DNA of 64,000 bases from Neomegalonema sp. (GCF_028688855.1 NZ_JAQTXI010000006.1:124001-188000), one strand, 5' to 3'; numbered from the stretch's first letter, positions 27,770-36,772 are shown. The notes: generated by a model not told the origin, from the sequence alone. Made by a program: numbers and translations.

Positions 27770-28057
27770 ATGCTGAAGGTCGTCGCGCAGGATTTCATCC
27801 GGCCGGAGGCGCTGGAGATCGTCGCGCCGCTCTATCGGGAGCTGGTCGAAAGGACCCGACAGGAGAAGCTCTGCCTGGCCTACGATCTCTTCGTGGATCA
27901 GAAGGACCCCGGGCATTTCGTCTTCATCGAGGCCTGGCCGGACCGGGCCGCCCTGAAGGCGCATTGCGAAACGGAGCATTTCCGGCGACTGGTTCCTCTG
28001 ATCAACGCCCATCAGAGGCGGGATCCGATCATCACGCTGATGGACGCCTTCGCCTGA
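27770..28057 (+). CDS. antibiotic-biosynthesis-monooxygenase-type (ABM) small protein
   Basis: 95 residues with the ABM/YgiN ferredoxin-like pattern: FIRPEALEIVAPLYRELVERTRQEKLCLAYDLF then FVFIEAWPDRAALKAHCETEHFRRL. Such proteins form dimers; some oxidise quinols or degrade heme, many are uncharacterised. ATG at 27770, four bases after the carbonic anhydrase stop, so probably the third gene of the EVE operon. Confidence 0.82.
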   Translation: MLKVVAQDFIRPEALEIVAPLYRELVERTRQEKLCLAYDLFVDQKDPGHFVFIEAWPDRAALKAHCETEHFRRLVPLINAHQRRDPIITLMDAFA

Positions 28058-28100
28058 CCTGCGGAGCGCGCCTTCCGCGCCAGTCCTGAGGGAGGGGCTC

Positions 28101-28736
28101 ATGATCCTGCGTTCGTTCGGGTTCCCGAGGGCCGGAGGCCGGAGGGCGGCGAAGCTCGGCGTTCTGGCCTGGGCGCTTCTGGCGCATCCGGCCTGGGGCG
28201 GCGTCCGGCTGGAGCGCTCGGCGCTGGCCGTGACCCTCGACGGGACGAGCTATCAGGTGCGGCTCAAGGGGCGGCTCAACGCCCCCGGAGAACTGGACCT
28301 GAGCGATCCGGCCGCCGCCCGCGCCTGGGAGGCCTTCGTGGCGGAGCTGCCGCGTCAGCCGGGCTATCGTCAGGCGGATCTGCGGGTGGGCGGCCGCGCC
28401 GACGTCGAGATCCGGCTGGACGGCGAACTGACCTCGGGCGAGCCCATCCTCGGCCTGCCCTTCACCCAGGAGCCGGAGTCGGAGGGCAATCTCTTCTTCC
28501 TGCGGCTGATGGAGGACGGGACCGTCGAATTCAGCCTGAACCCCCGAGGCGCCGAACCCGGCGACCCCATCCGGGCGGATGTGCAGGTGCGGATCCGGCG
28601 GGGAATCCCGCTGGAGGTCGAGGGCGCCGGGCGGCCCGCCTCCGGCGAGCCCTGGGTCTGGAGGATCACCTCGCCGGAGGACCCGATGCGTCTGCGCCTG
28701 CGGCCGCCCTTCGCCTTCTTCGGCGGCAAACCATGA
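28101..28736 (+). CDS. exported protein of unknown function
   Basis: 211 residues. A signal peptide (RRAAKLGVLAWALLAHPAWG) precedes a beta-rich soluble domain with no motif I recognise; DGTSYQVRLKGRLNAPGELDL and WRITSPEDPMRLRLRPPF are the clearest segments. GAGGGAGGGG lies before the ATG. It is followed 9 nt later by the YbaK-type gene. Confidence 0.6.
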   Translation: MILRSFGFPRAGGRRAAKLGVLAWALLAHPAWGGVRLERSALAVTLDGTSYQVRLKGRLNAPGELDLSDPAAARAWEAFVAELPRQPGYRQADLRVGGRADVEIRLDGELTSGEPILGLPFTQEPESEGNLFFLRLMEDGTVEFSLNPRGAEPGDPIRADVQVRIRRGIPLEVEGAGRPASGEPWVWRITSPEDPMRLRLRPPFAFFGGKP

Positions 28737-28745
28737 GGTGGGGCC

Positions 28746-29228
28746 ATGAGCCTTGAAAGCGTGCAGGCCTTCTTCGCGGAGAAGGCCCCCGATGTGGAGG
28801 TTCTGGTGACCGAGGCCAGCACGGCCACGGTGGCGCTCGCCGCCGCGGCCCATGGCGTCGAGCCCGGCCAGATCGCCAAGACCCTCTCGCTGATCCTCGA
28901 CGAGCGGCCGATCCTGATCGTGACGCGCGGCGACGCCCGGCTGGACAACAGGAAATATCGCGCCCGCTTCGGCGCCAAGGCGAAGATGCTGGATGCGGAG
29001 GCGGCGCTCGCGGCGACCTCGCATCCGGTGGGCGGGATCTGCCCCTTCGGCCTGCCCGAAGGCGTGACGGTCTATTGCGACGTCTCGCTGAAGGCCTTCG
29101 CCGAGGTGGTGCCCGCCGCCGGCGCCGTCAATGCGGCGGTGCGCATCGGGACCGGGCGCATGGCGGAGCTCGTCGGCGCGGAATGGGTCGACGTCTGCCA
29201 GGAGCCGCCGCAGGAGCCGCCCGCCTGA
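28746..29228 (+). CDS. YbaK/ProX-type aminoacyl-tRNA deacylase
   Basis: 160 residues. Family signatures: AHGVEPGQIAKTLSLIL with the catalytic lysine near residue 45, RGDARLDNRKYRARFG, and the glycine-rich VGGICPFGLP near residue 95. Members hydrolyse mischarged Cys- or Ala-tRNA. The substrate here cannot be fixed from sequence. It ends convergently with trpF, 10 bp away. Confidence 0.88.
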   Translation: MSLESVQAFFAEKAPDVEVLVTEASTATVALAAAAHGVEPGQIAKTLSLILDERPILIVTRGDARLDNRKYRARFGAKAKMLDAEAALAATSHPVGGICPFGLPEGVTVYCDVSLKAFAEVVPAAGAVNAAVRIGTGRMAELVGAEWVDVCQEPPQEPPA

Positions 29229-29238
29229 GCCTCGGACT

Positions 29239-29874
29239 TCAGGCGCCTGCGGCTCGGGCGAAGGCGCGGATCTTCGCGGCGTCCTTCACGCCCGGCGCGG
29301 ATTCCACGCCCGAGGAGACGTCCACGCGCGCGGCGCCGGTGCGCGCCACGGCCTCGGCGACGTTCTCCGGCGTGAGGCCGCCCGCCAGCATCCAGGGCCC
29401 CGGCCAGCGACGGCCCGCCAGAAGGCTCCAGTCGAAGGCGAGGCCGTTGCCGCCCGGCAGGGCGGCGTCGGGCGCGGGCCTGGCGTCGAAGAGGATCATG
29501 TCGGCGGCCCGGGACAGCCGCAGCGCGAGAAGGAAATCCTCCTCCGCGCCCAGAGGCGCCGCCGCGATCAGCGGCAGTCCCGCCCGACGGCGCAGGGCCG
29601 CCAGACGCGCCGGATCCTCGACCTTGTGGATCTGGATCATGTCCAGAGCGGCGAGCTCCAGAACGGCGTCGAGGTCTTCATCGGCGGGATTCACGAAAAG
29701 CCCGACCTTGCAGAGTCCTTCCGGCGCCTCGCGGGCGAGGGCGGCGGCGGTCTGCGGCGTCAGGGCGCGCGGCGAGGGCGGGAAGAACACGAAGCCCGCA
29801 TAACGGGCTCCGGCCTCCGCCGCGACGGCGAGATCCGCCCTTGAGCGGATCCCGCAGATCTTCACTTCGGCCAT
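29239..29874 (-). CDS. trpF: phosphoribosylanthranilate isomerase
   Basis: 211 residues; third step of tryptophan synthesis. KICGIRSRAD carries the catalytic cysteine near residue 6, with YAGFVFFPPSPR, the LVGLFVN-like KVGLFVN strand, LAGGLTPENV and DVSSGVES for phosphate binding. Start ATG at 29874. It follows lapA by 7 bp and completes the ihfB-lapA-trpF operon. No trpA or trpB is in the window. Confidence 0.95.
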   Translation of the reverse strand: MAEVKICGIRSRADLAVAAEAGARYAGFVFFPPSPRALTPQTAAALAREAPEGLCKVGLFVNPADEDLDAVLELAALDMIQIHKVEDPARLAALRRRAGLPLIAAAPLGAEEDFLLALRLSRAADMILFDARPAPDAALPGGNGLAFDWSLLAGRRWPGPWMLAGGLTPENVAEAVARTGAARVDVSSGVESAPGVKDAAKIRAFARAAGA

Positions 29875-29881
29875 GACGCGC

Positions 29882-30223
29882 TCAGCGGAGCGCGGCGACC
29901 GCGCCGCCCTGAGGCGACGCGCCCGCATGGAGCGGCTGCAGCGTGGCGAGTCTGGCCTCCAGCTCGGCGATGCGTCGTTCGGCCCGCGCCTTTTCCCGGC
30001 GTTCTCCGGCCTCGCGGATCCATTCGAGGACCACGCCGATCAGCAGACCCAGCAGCGCCGCTCCGATCACGAGGGCCGCCAGCGGAAGCTCGACCTGAGC
30101 CGGACTGACGATCCCCAGACCGAGCGGATCGAGCCGCACCGTGACCGGATGCGGGTTCATCATGATGAGCGCCGCCAGAGGCGTCGCCAGCAAGGCCAGA
30201 AGGATCAGCTTCAGATAGGTCAC
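29882..30223 (-). CDS. LapA-domain (DUF1049) inner-membrane protein
   Basis: 113 residues with two transmembrane helices (about 5-22 and 44-65) and a C-terminal coiled coil (EWIREAGERREKARAERRIAELEARLATL). This is the lipopolysaccharide assembly protein A (LapA) domain pattern; the E. coli LapA takes part in control of LPS synthesis. Located between ihfB and trpF, an order common in Rhodobacterales. Confidence 0.85.
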   Translation of the reverse strand: MTYLKLILLALLATPLAALIMMNPHPVTVRLDPLGLGIVSPAQVELPLAALVIGAALLGLLIGVVLEWIREAGERREKARAERRIAELEARLATLQPLHAGASPQGGAVAALR

Positions 30224-30263
30224 CCCGAACTCCCGTCACCTGATCGGAGCGCGGGGCCATCCC

Positions 30264-30560
30264 TCACGTCTCCGGATTGAAATCGACGTTGATGCGCTCG
30301 CGCAGCTCCTTGCCCGTCTTGAAGAAGGGCACGCGTTTCTGCGGCACCGACACGGTTTCTCCTGTGCGCGGATTGCGGCCCTGGCGTTCTTCGCGCTGCT
30401 TGACCGAAAAGGCGCCGAATCCGCGCAACTCCACCCTGTCCCCCCTGGTGAGGGCGGACGAGATTTCGTCGAACACGGTGGCGACCACCCGCTCTACGTC
30501 CCGCTGATACAAATGCGGATGACGTTCCGCAAGCGCATCGACGAGTTCGGACTTGATCAT
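30264..30560 (-). CDS. ihfB: integration host factor beta subunit
   Basis: 98 residues; HU/IHF family DNA-bending protein, partner of IhfA. Signature: [43 protein letters not shown], and the [17 protein letters not shown] tail. First gene of ihfB-lapA-trpF, with a good promoter about 210 nt upstream. Confidence 0.96.
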   Translation of the reverse strand: MIKSELVDALAERHPHLYQRDVERVVATVFDEISSALTRGDRVELRGFGAFSVKQREERQGRNPRTGETVSVPQKRVPFFKTGKELRERINVDFNPET

Positions 30561-30922
30561 ATGGCGGCTTCCCCTCTTTGTCGCGCGCGGTTTGCTGACG
30601 CGCGATGTCCGCGGCTTTCACGCGCCTGCCGACGCGAAATCCGCATGCCCCTTCTTTCTGTCTGCGCATCCGCGATCCGGCTTTCGCCGGAGCCGCAGGA
30701 CGCCCGCCCTTCGCGCGCTCCCCGAACGCGATGGGTGGTCGGAACCTCGATCCTTCGTGTTTATTCAAGCCACTATGCGCATTTGGCGTCGGAAGGTCAA
30801 CCGCGTCTTGACGAAATCGGATGCGCCGGGCGCGGAAGCCTCTCCTGTGTCGTTCGGGGATGGAGGCCCCGGAAAATCTTAACGAATCCCCGGGGTTGAG
30901 GGGGGCCGGGGGCGGATTCGCC
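30561..30922. other. 362-bp intergenic region: ihfB leader, no gene seen
   Basis: This gap holds the ihfB promoter (30772-30800) and a leader of about 200 nt with several hairpin-forming GC patches (for example CGCGCG..CGCGCG near 30585-30602). No convincing coding frame is present. The part beyond 30801 is the downstream side of the sugar dehydrogenase gene. Confidence 0.5.
30772..30800 (-). promoter_or_regulatory. sigma-70-type promoter for ihfB
   Basis: Minus strand: -35 TTGACC (30800-30795), 17-bp spacer, -10 CATAGT (30777-30772). It faces ihfB, giving a leader of roughly 205 nt. Confidence 0.55.
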
Positions 30923-32065
30923 TCACCCGGCGGGAGTCAGCCGCCAGACCCGGCCCGGCGAACCGTCCTCGATGGCCCAGACGGAGCCGTCGGGGGCGGT
31001 CTCGACGTCGCGGATGCGGGTTTCGAGGTCCCAGCGGTCGACCTGGCGGGCGCCGCCCTGATCGTCGAAGGCCACGCGGACGATTCCCGACCCCGCCAGA
31101 GCCCCGATCAGCGCCGAACCGCGCCAGTCGGGGAACAGATCGCCCGCGTAGAAGGTCAGGCCTGCGGGCGCGATCACCGGCGTCCAGTAGAGGGCGGGCT
31201 CGTGGAGTTCGGTGCGGGTGGGGGGCTTCGGGATCGCCCTTCCGCCGTAATGGACGCCGTAGGAGACTTCGGGCCAGCCGTAATTCGCGCCCGCCTCGAT
31301 CAGGTTCAGCTCGTCGCCGCCCTGAGGCCCCATCTCGTGCGACCAGAGCCGCCCGTCCGGCGCGAAGGCGAGGCCGTAGGGGTTGCGGTGGCCGGTGGTC
31401 CAGGTCATGGCACGCACGCCGCCTGCGGCCTCCTGCGGATTGCCCGGAGCCGCCGCGCCGTCGAGCGTCAGGCGGAGGATCTTGCCGAGCCCCTGGTCCG
31501 GATCCTGGGCGGGCGCCATGCGCTGGCGGTCGCCGACGGTGAGGAAGAGATGCTCGCCCGAGGGGTCGAAGGCGATGATCGCGCCGGGATGTCCGCCGCC
31601 CCCCTTGGGCTCCTGGCGCCAGAGGACCGCGAGATCCTCCAGCCGGGCCGCGCCCTCCGCCTCGACCAGCTTCGCCCGCGCCAGAGCCGGGCCGCTGCCG
31701 CCTTCGCCGGGCTCGGAGAAGGTGAAGTAGATCTCGCCCGTCTGCGCGAAGCGCGGCGAGGGCGCCACATGGAACAGCCCGTTCTGGCCGCCATGGGCCA
31801 CGGGCGGCACGCCCGAGACCTCCAGCTTCTCGCCCGTGGGCCGCAGGAGGAAGAGCTCGCCCCCATGCTCCGTGACCAGAGCCCGCCCGTCGGGCAGGAA
31901 GGCCAGAGCCCAGGGCGAGTCCATTTCGGCGATCTCGGTCAGGACGAAGGGGAGGGTCTCCGAGAAGGGGGCCTCTCCGGAATTCGCGACCTCCGCCGCT
32001 CCGGCGACCGCCGGGGCGAGGCCCCAGGCGAGGAGGGCGGCGAGGGGAAGGGGCAGGCGGCGCAT
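30923..32065 (-). CDS. PQQ-dependent aldose sugar dehydrogenase-like protein
   Basis: 380 residues of the soluble glucose/sorbosone dehydrogenase beta-propeller family (YliI-like). Signal peptide to about residue 23, then WALAFLPDGRALVTEHGG, VAHGGQNGLFHVAPSP, GGGHPGAIIAFDPSG, GHRNPYGLAFAPDGRLWSHEMGPQGGDELNLI (PQQ/calcium region) and ANYGWPEVSYG. Predicted periplasmic. PQQ biosynthesis genes are not in the window. Confidence 0.9.
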   Translation of the reverse strand: MRRLPLPLAALLAWGLAPAVAGAAEVANSGEAPFSETLPFVLTEIAEMDSPWALAFLPDGRALVTEHGGELFLLRPTGEKLEVSGVPPVAHGGQNGLFHVAPSPRFAQTGEIYFTFSEPGEGGSGPALARAKLVEAEGAARLEDLAVLWRQEPKGGGGHPGAIIAFDPSGEHLFLTVGDRQRMAPAQDPDQGLGKILRLTLDGAAAPGNPQEAAGGVRAMTWTTGHRNPYGLAFAPDGRLWSHEMGPQGGDELNLIEAGANYGWPEVSYGVHYGGRAIPKPPTRTELHEPALYWTPVIAPAGLTFYAGDLFPDWRGSALIGALAGSGIVRVAFDDQGGARQVDRWDLETRIRDVETAPDGSVWAIEDGSPGRVWRLTPAG

Positions 32066-32167
32066 GCGGGATCTCCTGAAATCGGGGCCTTCAGGCGGGC
32101 GAGGCCTGAAGGCCGGGGTTTCGGGTCGGATCGGGGCCGCGCCGCCCTCAGGGGGCTTGCGCGGGGC

Positions 32168-33256
32168 TCAGCGGATGGCCCAGAGCACGCCGCGACGGCC
32201 GCCCAGAGCCTCGGCCGAACCGCTCACGCCGAGCTGTTCGGCGATGCGTTCGAGCAGGAGCTTCTGACGCGGAGCGGCGGGCGCGCGGTTGCGGATCTCC
32301 AGATCCTCGGCGACGCCCTTTTCGCTCTCCAGCCAGGCGACGGCCTCCTGTTCTCCGCCGAGTCCGTCGATCAGCCGGGCCTCCAGAGCCTGGCGGCCGG
32401 TGAAGACGCGTCCGTCGCCCACGGCGCGCGCCTCGTTGTCGTTCATCTGGCGACGTTCCTTCACGAGATCCAGAAACCAGGCGTAGGAATCGTTCACTAT
32501 GGCTTGATCCGCCGCGACGGCCGCCGGGTCCACCGGCTGGAAGGGCGAGGGCGCCGCCTTGAGCGGGGCGCTCTTGACCTCGATCATCTCCACGCCGATG
32601 CGTTCTGCCAGCTCGTGGAAATTCGGCGATTGCGAGATCACCCCGATCGAGCCCGTGATGCTGTTGCCGCGCGCCAGCAGATGGTCGGCCGCCAGAGCCG
32701 CGATGTAGCCGCCCGAGGCCGCCTGTTCGCCCATCACCGCCACGAGGGGCTTGGCCTCCGCGACGACGCGCAGAGCCTCGTAGAGCTCTTCGGAGCCGAC
32801 GACGGTGCCGCCGGGGCTGTCGATGCTCAGGATCACGCCCTTGATCGCGTCCTCTTCGGCGAGGTCGCGCAGGAAGAGGTCGCGGGTGCGGTCGCTGGAG
32901 ATCACGTCCGTCACGCGGATGCGGGCGATGTGGTCGGGCGCGACGGCTCCGCCCAGCGCCTGCAGCGAATTGGAGAGCAGCGCGCCGCCGACCAGAAGCA
33001 GGGTCAGCACGCCGAAGAGCCGCCAGCGTCCGCGGCTGCGCCGGATCCTCTGGCGCTCCTCCTCGCCCTGGAGCGCGGCGGCGAAGGCGGCGGTCAGGGC
33101 CGCCGGATCGCTCGCCGGAGCGGAGGGGCCCGTCCCGAGGCGCGGGGCGCCGAAGCCGGGAGGCGAAGCCTTGGAGAGGGGGACGCCCGGCGCGGAAGGC
33201 GGAACGCCGCCTTCGGAGGAGAAACCGGAGGGCGGCGCAGAAGGAGGCATGGTCAT
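32168..33256 (-). CDS. sppA: signal peptide peptidase SppA (S49)
   Basis: 362 residues, short SppA form. Pro/Gly-rich cytoplasmic N-terminus (1-60), a transmembrane helix (FGVLTLLLVGGALLSNSL, about 80-100), then the S49 domain with SIDSPGGTVVGSEELYEAL, the nucleophile region EQAASGGYIAALAAD and NSITGSIGVISQSPNF. Degrades cleaved signal peptides in the inner membrane. Two ATGs (33256, 33250) are possible starts. Confidence 0.93.
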   Translation of the reverse strand: MTMPPSAPPSGFSSEGGVPPSAPGVPLSKASPPGFGAPRLGTGPSAPASDPAALTAAFAAALQGEEERQRIRRSRGRWRLFGVLTLLLVGGALLSNSLQALGGAVAPDHIARIRVTDVISSDRTRDLFLRDLAEEDAIKGVILSIDSPGGTVVGSEELYEALRVVAEAKPLVAVMGEQAASGGYIAALAADHLLARGNSITGSIGVISQSPNFHELAERIGVEMIEVKSAPLKAAPSPFQPVDPAAVAADQAIVNDSYAWFLDLVKERRQMNDNEARAVGDGRVFTGRQALEARLIDGLGGEQEAVAWLESEKGVAEDLEIRNRAPAAPRQKLLLERIAEQLGVSGSAEALGGRRGVLWAIR

Positions 33257-33559
33257 GGCGGGGCGTGGACTCCGAAAGGGCGGCGTGCAGGGATCCGGGC
33301 GAAGTTATGAACTGGCGCAGGCGGAAGCAATCCGGAATCGCGCGGAGATCTCGTCCGTTCACGGATATGTTGAAGGCTCTCAAGGGCTTGCCGCGCTGCG
33401 AGGAGCCGCCGCGCGGCGGGGGCGGCGCGGGCTCCGCGCGGGAGGGACGGCGCGGGAGGTCGGGAAACCCCTTCAAAGCTTCCGGATTGCGCTCTAAGAA
33501 GACGCGCCCGCCGCGTCGAGCCTCGGCGCGGGGATCTCGGGCGCGAGGAGGGACGGGTC
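33257..33559. other. 303-bp intergenic region between sppA and hisH
   Basis: Divergent promoter region. A basic short frame from the ATG at 33307 runs on as a shadow of hisH and lacks a ribosome site, so I do not call it. A GC-rich hairpin cluster spans about 33400-33450. The hisH ribosome site GGAGGGA is at the end. Confidence 0.45.
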
Positions 33560-34201
33560 ATGCGCGTCGTGGTGGTCGATTACGGCTCCGGCAATCTGCA
33601 TTCGGCGCTCAAGGCGCTGGAGCGGGCGGGGCGCGACGCGGGCTTGAGTCTGGACGTCGGGCTGGCCTCCACGGGCGAGGAGGTCGCCGCCGCCGACCGC
33701 ATCCTGCTGCCGGGAGTGGGGGCCTTCGCCGCCTGCGGAGAGGGGCTGAGGGCGCGTTCCGGCCTGGTCGAGGCTCTGGAGGAGGCCGTCTTCAAGCGCG
33801 GCAGGCCTTTTCTCGGGGTCTGCGTGGGGATGCAGCTTCTGGCCGGGAAGGGGCTGGAGTTCGGCGAACATCCCGGCCTGAATTGGCTCGGCGGCGAAGT
33901 GCGGCGGCTGACGCCCTCCGATCCCGCGCTGAAGATCCCGCACATGGGCTGGAACGCGCTGAAGATCCTGCGGCCGCATCCCTTGTTCGCGGGTCTGGCG
34001 CCGGAGACTCAGGCTTATTTCGTCCATTCCTATCATCTCGTCCCGGCGCGGGCGGAGGACGTGGCGGCTCAGGCCGATTACGGCGGAGCGGTCACCGCCG
34101 CCGTGGCGCGCGACAACATCGCCGGATTGCAGTTCCATCCGGAGAAGTCTCAGGCGGCGGGGCTTCGGATTCTGACGAACTTCCTGAACTGGCGGCCCTG
34201 A
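33560..34201 (+). CDS. hisH: imidazole glycerol phosphate synthase glutaminase subunit
   Basis: 213 residues; class I glutamine amidotransferase that supplies ammonia to HisF. VVDYGSGNLHSALKALE at the start, nucleophile Cys in FLGVCVGMQLL near residue 90, and the His/Glu of QFHPEKSQ near residue 195. Start ATG at 33560 after GGAGGGAC. Followed by two strong hairpins and then an inserted minus-strand gene before hisA. Confidence 0.95.
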   Translation: MRVVVVDYGSGNLHSALKALERAGRDAGLSLDVGLASTGEEVAAADRILLPGVGAFAACGEGLRARSGLVEALEEAVFKRGRPFLGVCVGMQLLAGKGLEFGEHPGLNWLGGEVRRLTPSDPALKIPHMGWNALKILRPHPLFAGLAPETQAYFVHSYHLVPARAEDVAAQADYGGAVTAAVARDNIAGLQFHPEKSQAAGLRILTNFLNWRP

Positions 34202-34208
34202 AGGCGCG

Positions 34209-34254
34209 CGGCTCCTCCCGGAGGAGCCGAGCCGGAGCCTTCGGGGGCTCCGGC
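34209..34254. terminator. double hairpin between hisH and the convergent Cys-rich gene
   Basis: Two consecutive perfect 9-bp stems: 34209-34217 with 34221-34229 (3-nt loop), and 34231-34239 with 34246-34254 (TTCGGG loop). They fill the 65-bp gap between convergent stops and probably end both transcripts. Confidence 0.6.
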
Positions 34255-34266
34255 GGGGAGGGGCCT

Positions 34267-34716
34267 TCAGTCGGCGCGGACGTAGACCGGGCGGTCGCGC
34301 AGGGTCTCCGAGGCCCATCCCTCTTCGTGGAGGGGCTTGTCCTCGCGCCATTTGCGGCATTTGAAGTCGGCGATCTCCCAGGAGCAGGAGGCCGCGACCG
34401 TGGCCGGAGCGGTCACGGAGCAGCTGGCCGCGCCGCAGATGGTCTTGCCGCTTTCGGTCTGCGCGCAGCTGTTGCAGCCGATCTGGGTCTGCATGCAGCC
34501 GGCGGCGAAGAGCGCCTCGATCCAGTGGGAGTCGAAGGCGGCGCTGTGGATGAGCGTTCCCGGCTCCGTGCTGGCTTCGCTGTGGATGGTCGCCGCGCCG
34601 CAGACGAGCGGCTCGCGGGGCGCCGCCTCTTCCCCGGCGAGGGCCGGAAGAGCGAGGAGCGCGGCCGCGAAGGCGGCGAGAGCGGCGCGTCTGAGCATCG
34701 CGGGGCGGGGGATCAT
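34267..34716 (-). CDS. cysteine-rich exported protein of unknown function
   Basis: 149 residues. A signal peptide ([21 protein letters not shown]) is followed by a mature part with eight cysteines ([29 protein letters not shown] and FKCRKW), so a disulfide-bonded periplasmic protein is likely. No family recognised. It lies antisense inside the his cluster between hisH and hisA. Start ATG at 34716; an internal ATG at 34698 is the alternative. Confidence 0.65.
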   Translation of the reverse strand: MIPRPAMLRRAALAAFAAALLALPALAGEEAAPREPLVCGAATIHSEASTEPGTLIHSAAFDSHWIEALFAAGCMQTQIGCNSCAQTESGKTICGAASCSVTAPATVAASCSWEIADFKCRKWREDKPLHEEGWASETLRDRPVYVRAD

Positions 34717-34791
34717 GTCTGCTCCTGATCGGTCGCAAGGCGTCGGATGAAGGCGAATTTGCGGCGCGAAGGATGAACGAAATCTTTCTTT

Positions 34792-34801
34792 CCGTATACG
34801 G
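34792..34801. promoter_or_regulatory. 10-bp palindrome upstream of hisA
   Basis: CCGTATACGG, a perfect palindrome in an AT-richer patch between the divergent Cys-rich gene and hisA, about 130 nt before the hisA start. Possible operator; no family assigned. Confidence 0.25.
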
Positions 34802-34931
34802 TAAGGCTGAAATCCTGACCTTCCGCGCGGACTTGCGCGCGCCCGAGCTTTCCTTTCGGCGCGTCCTGCGCTACGCCCCGCATGAAAACACTCCGCGAAA
34901 CCATCCGGCGGCGCGCGCGAGGAGGCCTCTC

Positions 34932-35672
34932 TTGACGTCCATGATTCTCTATCCGGCCATTGATCTGAAGGAAGGGCGCTGCGTGCGGCTCTTCAAGGGC
35001 GACATGGCCCAGGCGACCGTCTTCAACGACGACCCGGCGGCTCAGGCGGCGGAGTTCGTCGCGGCGGGCTGCGACTGGCTGCATCTGGTGGACCTCGACG
35101 GCGCCTTCGCGGGCAAGCCCGCCAACGCCGCCGCCGTGGAGGGGATCCTCAAGGCGGCGACGGTTCCGGTTCAGCTCGGGGGCGGCGTGCGCAGCATGGA
35201 GGTGCTCGAAGGCTGGCTGACGAAGGGCGTGCGCCGGGTGATCCTCGGGACGGCGGCGCTCCGCGATCCGGAGTTCGTCAAGCGCGCCGCCAGAGCCCAT
35301 CCGGGCCGGGTGGCCGTGGGCATCGACGCCCGCGAAGGCCGCGTGGCGGTCGAGGGCTGGGCCGAGACCTCCGACGTCACGGCTCTGGAGCTGGCCCGCC
35401 GCTTCGAGGACGCCGGAGTCGCGGCGATCATCTACACCGACATCGAGCGCGACGGCGCCATGCAGGGGCCCAACGTCGAGGCGACGGCGGCTCTGGCGCG
35501 GGCGGTGCGCATTCCGGTGATCGCTTCGGGGGGCGTCTCCTCGCTGGATGATCTGCGGGCTCTGCGCGACAGCGGCGCGCCTCTGGACGGCGCGATCTCG
35601 GGCCGCGCGCTCTACGACGGGCGCATCGACGTCAGGAGCGCCGCCGCCGTGCTCAAGGGAGAAATCGCATGA
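34932..35672 (+). CDS. hisA: ProFAR isomerase HisA (TTG start likely)
   Basis: About 246 residues; isomerises ProFAR to PRFAR in histidine synthesis. [20 protein letters not shown] with the catalytic Asp, [11 protein letters not shown], and [15 protein letters not shown] with the second Asp, then [15 protein letters not shown] sits 6 nt before the TTG at 34932 but 15 nt before the ATG at 34941, so the TTG is favoured although relatives begin at the ATG. The stop overlaps hisF (ATGA). Confidence 0.94.
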   Translation: MTSMILYPAIDLKEGRCVRLFKGDMAQATVFNDDPAAQAAEFVAAGCDWLHLVDLDGAFAGKPANAAAVEGILKAATVPVQLGGGVRSMEVLEGWLTKGVRRVILGTAALRDPEFVKRAARAHPGRVAVGIDAREGRVAVEGWAETSDVTALELARRFEDAGVAAIIYTDIERDGAMQGPNVEATAALARAVRIPVIASGGVSSLDDLRALRDSGAPLDGAISGRALYDGRIDVRSAAAVLKGEIA

Positions 35673-36433
35673 CGCTGTCGGTCCGGGTCATTCCCTGCCT
35701 CGACGTGAAGGACGGGCGGGTCGTGAAGGGCGTGAACTTCGTGGATCTCGTGGATGCGGGCGACCCGGTGGAGGCCGCCGCCGCCTATGACGCCGCGGGC
35801 GCCGACGAGATCTGTTTCCTCGACATCTCGGCCAGCGTCGAGGGGCGCGGGACGCTGCTCGACATGGTGCGCCGCACGGCGGAGCGCTGCTTCACGCCTC
35901 TGACGGTGGGCGGCGGAGTCCGCAGCGTCGAGGACGTGCGGGCGCTGATGCTCGCGGGCGCCGACAAGACGGCGGTCAACACGGCGGCGGTGAAGCGTCC
36001 CGAAGTGATCTCCGAGATCGCCGAGCGCTTCGGCGCGCAATGCGTGGTCGTGGCCATCGACGCCAGGTCGGTGGGGCCGGGGCGCTGGGAGATCTTCACC
36101 CATGGCGGCCGCGAGCCCACCGGAATCGACGCCGTGGAGTTCGCGCGGCGCGCGGCTTCTCTGGGGGCGGGCGAGATCCTGCTGACCTCCATGGACCGCG
36201 ACGGCGTCCGTTCGGGCTACGACCTCGCGCTGACGCGGGCGGTGGCCGAGGCGGTGCCGGTTCCGGTGGTGGCCTCGGGCGGCGTGGGCGAGCTGCGCCA
36301 TCTCGTCGAGGGCGTGACTCTGGGCAAGGCTTCGGCGGTTCTGGCGGCCTCGATCTTCCATTTCGGGATGCACAGCGTCCGGGAGGCGAAGGAGGCGTTG
36401 CGGGCGGCCGGGGCTCCGGTGCGGATGGTCTGA
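35669..36433 (+). CDS. hisF: imidazole glycerol phosphate synthase cyclase subunit
   Basis: 254 residues, TIM barrel paralogous to His[20 protein letters not shown] (catalytic Asp11), [22 protein letters not shown], and [15 protein letters not shown] with the second catalytic Asp, then [10 protein letters not shown]. Coupled to hisA by a four-base overlap. hisE, which often follows, is absent; an unknown small gene takes that place. Confidence 0.97.
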   Translation: MTLSVRVIPCLDVKDGRVVKGVNFVDLVDAGDPVEAAAAYDAAGADEICFLDISASVEGRGTLLDMVRRTAERCFTPLTVGGGVRSVEDVRALMLAGADKTAVNTAAVKRPEVISEIAERFGAQCVVVAIDARSVGPGRWEIFTHGGREPTGIDAVEFARRAASLGAGEILLTSMDRDGVRSGYDLALTRAVAEAVPVPVVASGGVGELRHLVEGVTLGKASAVLAASIFHFGMHSVREAKEALRAAGAPVRMV

Positions 36434-36445
36434 GAGGGGGAGAAG

Positions 36446-36754
36446 ATGGGAAAATACGCCATCCTGATCCACGGGCGGGGCTTCCACGTCCCCATCGAGG
36501 GGCAGGCGGAGAAGTCCAGGGGCTTTTACGTCACGGCCTTCCTGGAGGCCGAGAACGAGGAGGAGGCCTGCGAGATGGCCTTGCAGGCGCTCGTGGAGGA
36601 CGCCGACTTCCATGAGGAGATCGGCGCCCACGCCGATCCCGAAGACGCGGAGCTCGACGTGGAGAGCTGCGAGGAGCTGGCGAGCTTCGAAGACGCGCCG
36701 CTGCCGCGCGGCGGCTTCGTCTTCTACGCGGAGGAGGAGGGGCCGCCCTCCTGA
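36446..36754 (+). CDS. small acidic protein of unknown function after hisF
   Basis: 102 residues, very acidic in its middle and end (EAENEEEACEMALQALVEDADFHEEIGAHADPEDAELDVESCEELASFED). The N-terminal KYAILIHGRGFHVPIEG and GFYVTAFLEAENEEEA look like a small alpha-beta fold. Good site AGAGGGGGAGA before the ATG. It lies 12 nt after hisF and is probably cotranscribed. No function is suggested by sequence. Confidence 0.65.
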   Translation: MGKYAILIHGRGFHVPIEGQAEKSRGFYVTAFLEAENEEEACEMALQALVEDADFHEEIGAHADPEDAELDVESCEELASFEDAPLPRGGFVFYAEEEGPPS

Positions 36755-36772
36755 GCCGCTCTGCGGTCGGGC

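Noticed and set aside
33307-33560. Short basic reading frame (MNWRRRK...) before hisH
   Set aside because: No ribosome site, continues as a shadow of hisH, product is Gly/Arg-rich.
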